From Serinus canaria (taxonomy: Eukaryota; Chordata; Aves; Passeriformes; Fringillidae), in NCBI RefSeq assembly GCF_022539315.1, contig NC_066313.1:26821059-26885058 (forward strand): 64,000 bases of DNA, in the 5' to 3' direction. The translations under genes were made by a program, and so were the position numbers. The notes beneath the pieces were generated by a model. It did not search any database and was not told the DNA's origin. It worked only from the letters and a program-made list of their open reading frames with translations. Positions within the stretch are counted from its first letter, which is position 1. The number at the start of each line of letters is the position of its first letter. Below, one piece after another: positions 60,913 to 64,000 of this stretch.

Positions 60913-60993
60913 ACCACCAGTGCCCTGCTGGCCCTGGAGGAGGCTGAGACCTTGGGAATGACTGTGCAGCAGGTAGCAAGGCTCAGCAACCAG
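60913..60993 (+). CDS. Unassigned exon-like segment, 27 codons
   Basis: A plus-strand acceptor (ccatattcctag) precedes 81 bases open in phase 0. It reads in part ALLALEEAETLGMTVQQ and ends at a CAG/GTAAAT donor. The peptide is helix-like and rich in Leu, Ala and Glu. GC content is clearly above the AT-rich flanks, as for a coding exon. I cannot place it in any gene of this syntenic block, and no partner exons were found within a few kilobases. It may be an exon of an unrecognised gene, a relic, or chance. Confidence 0.28.
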
Positions 60994-61507
60994 GTAAATC
61001 ACCCTCCCACTGCCGAGTGGAAGAGCACGCAAGGGTCCTAACTAAACCTGTAATCAGGACAGCACCCAACAGGGAGCAAAGGCTGAATCCAGATAAAGGG
61101 ATTTGGGATTAGATCAAGATTAGGAAATCCATGCCCAAAGAGGAATGGATCCTCACGATCAAAGGTCAATGTTAATCCCCACCACCACCACGGCCACCTT
61201 CCTGTTTGTTGTAGAGAGGTAGAAGAATTATAAAAGAAAGCACTCATAAAGTCAGGCCTGCTCTGGTAAATTAATAGCTAGCCTGTCATTTCTTCTAAGT
61301 GCAGCTAAGTAATTTGCAAGTTCCCATGTGAAAACAATCTTGGTATGAGAGCTCGTTAACACAACAACTTATTCTTGAGTGAAAAACAACTAGCACCTGC
61401 ATAAACAATAAGATCTGTCTCATGAGAATCAGTAGAAAAAATATGTAAATTAACCATAAAGTTTGATAGACATGCAAAATACCATGTTCTGACCAATGAA
61501 CTAAGAT

Positions 61508-61590
61508 CTGACACACTACCTTCTGATAATCCTATAAAATACAACCTATACAATAAATCAATATAAAATATGACCTATATGATAAAGATT
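61508..61590 (+). repeat. Diverged tandem duplication
   Basis: Two adjacent related copies, ataaaatacaacctatacaa and ataaaatatgacctatatga, about 31 bases apart. Confidence 0.6.
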
Positions 61591-61939
61591 TGGCTTTTCT
61601 GCATGAAGAAATGGAGTCCTCTCTCCTTATTAATGCAACATCTGTTCTCCATCTCAAACATCACCTCAAAACCTGGCCGGGACCTGGCAGCTGGTTACTG
61701 CCACCATCTCCATGCTGTGAGCACCTTTCTGAGCTCAGCTGGTTCTTCACTGGATCACAGCACCAGGTGCCACATCTTGCACTGGCTCAAGACTGCCAGA
61801 GATGAGGGCTGCTGTTGTTGCAGTCCCTTTTTTCACAGTCTGGCAACCCCAAGCTGACTTTCATGAAACTTCTCCCAAGCCCTGCTTTTTTCTCTGTAGC
61901 TCCTCCTTCAGCCTTTCTCTCTTCAGGGCTTGCCTATGA

Positions 61940-62022
61940 CACCTCCAGAAAGTCATTCCACTGCCAGGGACAGCAGGCTGCTGTCTTTGAAGTCCCTTCC
62001 AAACCAAACTATTCTATGACTC
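61940..62022 (+). mobile_element. CR1 LINE 3' tail
   Basis: The phrase gaagtcccttccaaaccaaa followed by ctattctatgactcct matches the CR1 3' terminus and its short tail. The upstream limit is unclear. Confidence 0.6.
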
Positions 62023-62827
62023 CTACTGGGATTTGCCATGGGACAAAATGGCATGGGGAAGTGGGCTCCAGCCACGGCTCTGTTCTGCACTTCCTTAAAG
62101 GGTGAAACACTGCAAACTCTGTCCTGAGCTTCCAGAGGAGGGATGCTTCATCCTTTTCTCAGGGCAGGACAGTCAGTCCCCAGTGTGTCTCGTTAGTGCC
62201 CACATCTACAACAGAGGGACGCACCGCAAGATCCCAGCATACCACTTCCAAATGTAAGTCATGAATTGATTTCCTGCCTTCTGTTCCAAATAAACTGATG
62301 AAAAGGTTTGTGTAAGAGTATGTGCCAGAGCACAAAACTGGCCAAGAACCCAGGAGATCTTCCCTGGTCCTCTATTCCTAATGCCTCTCAATTTTCACCT
62401 AATACTGAAGAAGTTAAGGAAAGGTCATTCATACCGTCAGCCACGGTTGCAGTGATATAATAAGAAAATAATGGAAATATTCCCTGTCTGAGCAGGAATC
62501 CCAGAGGCCCGATTCAGGGCTGCACAGCTGACCAGGCAGCAAGAAAGACCAACCAATTTCCCTCAAGTGCACAACAAAACTACAGCAATTAGAGGGCATT
62601 TTTTGCAAATGGTGAGTTCTTGGGTCTTCTTTCACAATTTCCATGTTGAGCATCATCTCACTCTGTGAGTACATGGGAAGGCTGTTAGGCTATTTTCTAT
62701 AAGAAAACAAAGCCTGAGAATTTCACACCAAGTTTCTCCTCAGCAATTTTCCAAGGATGTAAAAGAGGTTACTGAATTCCACAGCAGGCACAATTAGGTC
62801 AGCTGAAGGTAAAGACTGATGCACCAA

Positions 62828-63415
62828 TTCTTTACAGTTTGTTTCTTTATTCAGTAAACATCTAGTTACAAGTTTCACAAATTAAAAAAGTGGGGGAGCT
62901 GACTGAAGAGGGGTCGGGGGGCCCACAGGCTGATCCAGCTTTTGTTCTGCTCCTCCCTTCTCCAACGCACACATCCTTCTGCTTCTCCGCAGATGCACCA
63001 AGGAGCAGCAGGGCAATCGAAGCCTCTGTCCCGGTGAGGGGACTGACAGGGGGTTCTAGCAGAATTCCCTCATATTCCTTTCACAGGGGACTAAACACAA
63101 ACTTCAGAACCAGCCCAACCCAGCACAGAAAGAGTGGAAAGGATGGAAGAGGCAAGGTGGCAGCTCCTCATGCCCAGCACTACTGGCAGAAAGAACAGAG
63201 CCAAGGGACAGCAGAGAGGGAATGGGCAATTAATGTATTCCTTGCACATCAGTGAGATTCCCCGTGCCCCACTGCAGCACCCAATGGGGTGAAATAGAGC
63301 AATGCAGAAGATTAGTTGCTTTGTTTCAATTCTTAAGTGGGAGGGAGGTTAATACTAAATTTCAGGAGGGTCCAAGTGGTGCTTTGAAGGGGCTTCAGAG
63401 TTTCACTGTCTGTAC
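62828..63415 (-). other. 3'-terminal exon of a minus-strand gene (perhaps MLF2)
   Basis: On the minus strand a strong acceptor with a pyrimidine tract (ttcctttcctcccag) starts an exon at 63415. It runs to AATAAA (complement of 62846-62851) just before an expected cleavage site. One frame reads only YRQ and then stops; another runs about 28 codons. In mammals MLF2 lies tail-to-tail with COPS7A, and strand and position fit, but I do not see its known C-terminus here. Most of this exon would be 3' UTR. The exon is moderately supported; the gene name is only an inference. Confidence 0.42.
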
Positions 63416-64000
63416 CTGGGAGGAAAGGAAACAGAAGACATAAACAGAGTAAGTGGTGCCTAGAAAGCAGAAGACGGATAAAGACATGTTTAAACCTGAT
63501 GTCTAGACATCAAAATAGCAGAAAATGTCCCTCTTCAAGCACTAGATCACATCCTAGCGAGCCCTATTCAAAGCACACTTTGAAATATAAGTAAGTACTG
63601 GTGTCTGCTGGTGTCAGAGCAGACACCAGCACTTACTTATATTTCAAACTGGATGGACAGCAAATGGTCTCTAAGTTCTACACAATGACAATATAAACAC
63701 TCCACAGATTGCAATCCTACATCACATCATACTATTCCAGCCATCAGTTAAGGCTGACACCACAGGTCTTTTGTTCATGACAAAGCTAACTTAAACAGCT
63801 TCCATCTTCCCGTTCAGCACAGCATCTTCTCCAAATTCACACCTTCCCCTGCTCTCTCAAAGCGGGGAAACTCCTTTGCAACCGAAACTTCAAAATAACC
63901 TAAGATTAGTGCAAAGAAAAAAAACAACCCTATGTCTGTAAAAGGCAGCCACACAGCAGAAGACAAGGAAGGGAAACTTACAAGAGACTTGTTAAGACTT
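63416..64000 (-). other. Probable intron of the minus-strand gene at the right edge
   Basis: The sequence upstream of the terminal exon (on the minus strand) shows no coding frame of note. It contains the hairpin at 63579-63648 and runs off the window. Confidence 0.35.
63579..63648. repeat. Near-perfect inverted repeat, 31-bp arms, 8-base loop
   Basis: The left arm 63579-63609 (starting tttgaaatataagtaagt) pairs with the right arm 63618-63648 (ending acttatatttcaaa) over all 31 positions except one. The loop is ggtgtcag. In a minus-strand transcript, the direction of the presumed host gene, the single mismatch becomes a G-U wobble, so the RNA stem would be fully paired. Pairing does not extend beyond the arms. 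Confidence 0.93.

Noticed and set aside
1..64000. tRNA, rRNA, CRISPR, operon or prokaryotic signals
   Set aside because: None seen. The spliced genes, CpG islands and CR1 repeats mark vertebrate nuclear DNA.

Overview
This is vertebrate nuclear DNA and almost certainly a bird. Fragments of the CR1 LINE family dominate the repeats, one of them ending in the typical 3' tail. Introns are short to moderate, and CpG islands mark the gene starts. Three protein-coding genes can be named from their translated exons: ZNF384 (minus strand, 5' part only), PIANP (minus strand, complete) and COPS7A (plus strand, complete). From memory, human 12p13 has the order ZNF384, PIANP, COPS7A, MLF2, and the window matches this block. 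A minus-strand 3'-terminal exon at the right edge sits where MLF2 would be expected, but I could not confirm its identity.

Layout. 1-4453 is a ZNF384 intron; the zinc-finger exons must lie beyond the left edge. 4454-5557 holds the first three ZNF384 coding exons. 7100-7181 is a possible untranslated exon. 9030-10200 is its CpG-island promoter, with several candidate minus-strand splice donors. 10200-32400 is mostly intergenic, with several old CR1 copies, two unassigned open frames and some elements that look like conserved non-coding DNA. 32493-34159 holds the PIANP coding exons. 34160-40434 is its long first intron, which carries an ancient LINE fossil. 40435-41450 is its 5' untranslated exon and CpG island. 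41500-48560 is intergenic with a large decayed CR1. 48560-48951 is the COPS7A promoter, with two CCAAT boxes. 48952-51407 holds the seven COPS7A coding exons. 51960-62820 is intergenic, with CR1 pieces and one unexplained exon-like segment at 60913-60993. 62828-63415 is the minus-strand terminal exon, followed by intron sequence holding a near-perfect 31-bp-arm hairpin.

The genes do not form an operon or pathway. ZNF384 is a nuclear transcription factor, PIANP a neural type I membrane glycoprotein, and COPS7A a subunit of the COP9 signalosome. They are neighbours through conserved synteny.

I found no clear undescribed system. The items most worth checking are the hairpin at 63579-63648, the exon-like frames at 19982-20168 and 60913-60993, the PIANP leader uORF whose stop codon would start at the first splice junction, and the palindromes in the ZNF384 promoter. 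Coordinates of named coding exons were set by matching reading phase across splice junctions. Repeat boundaries are approximate because no alignment could be run.
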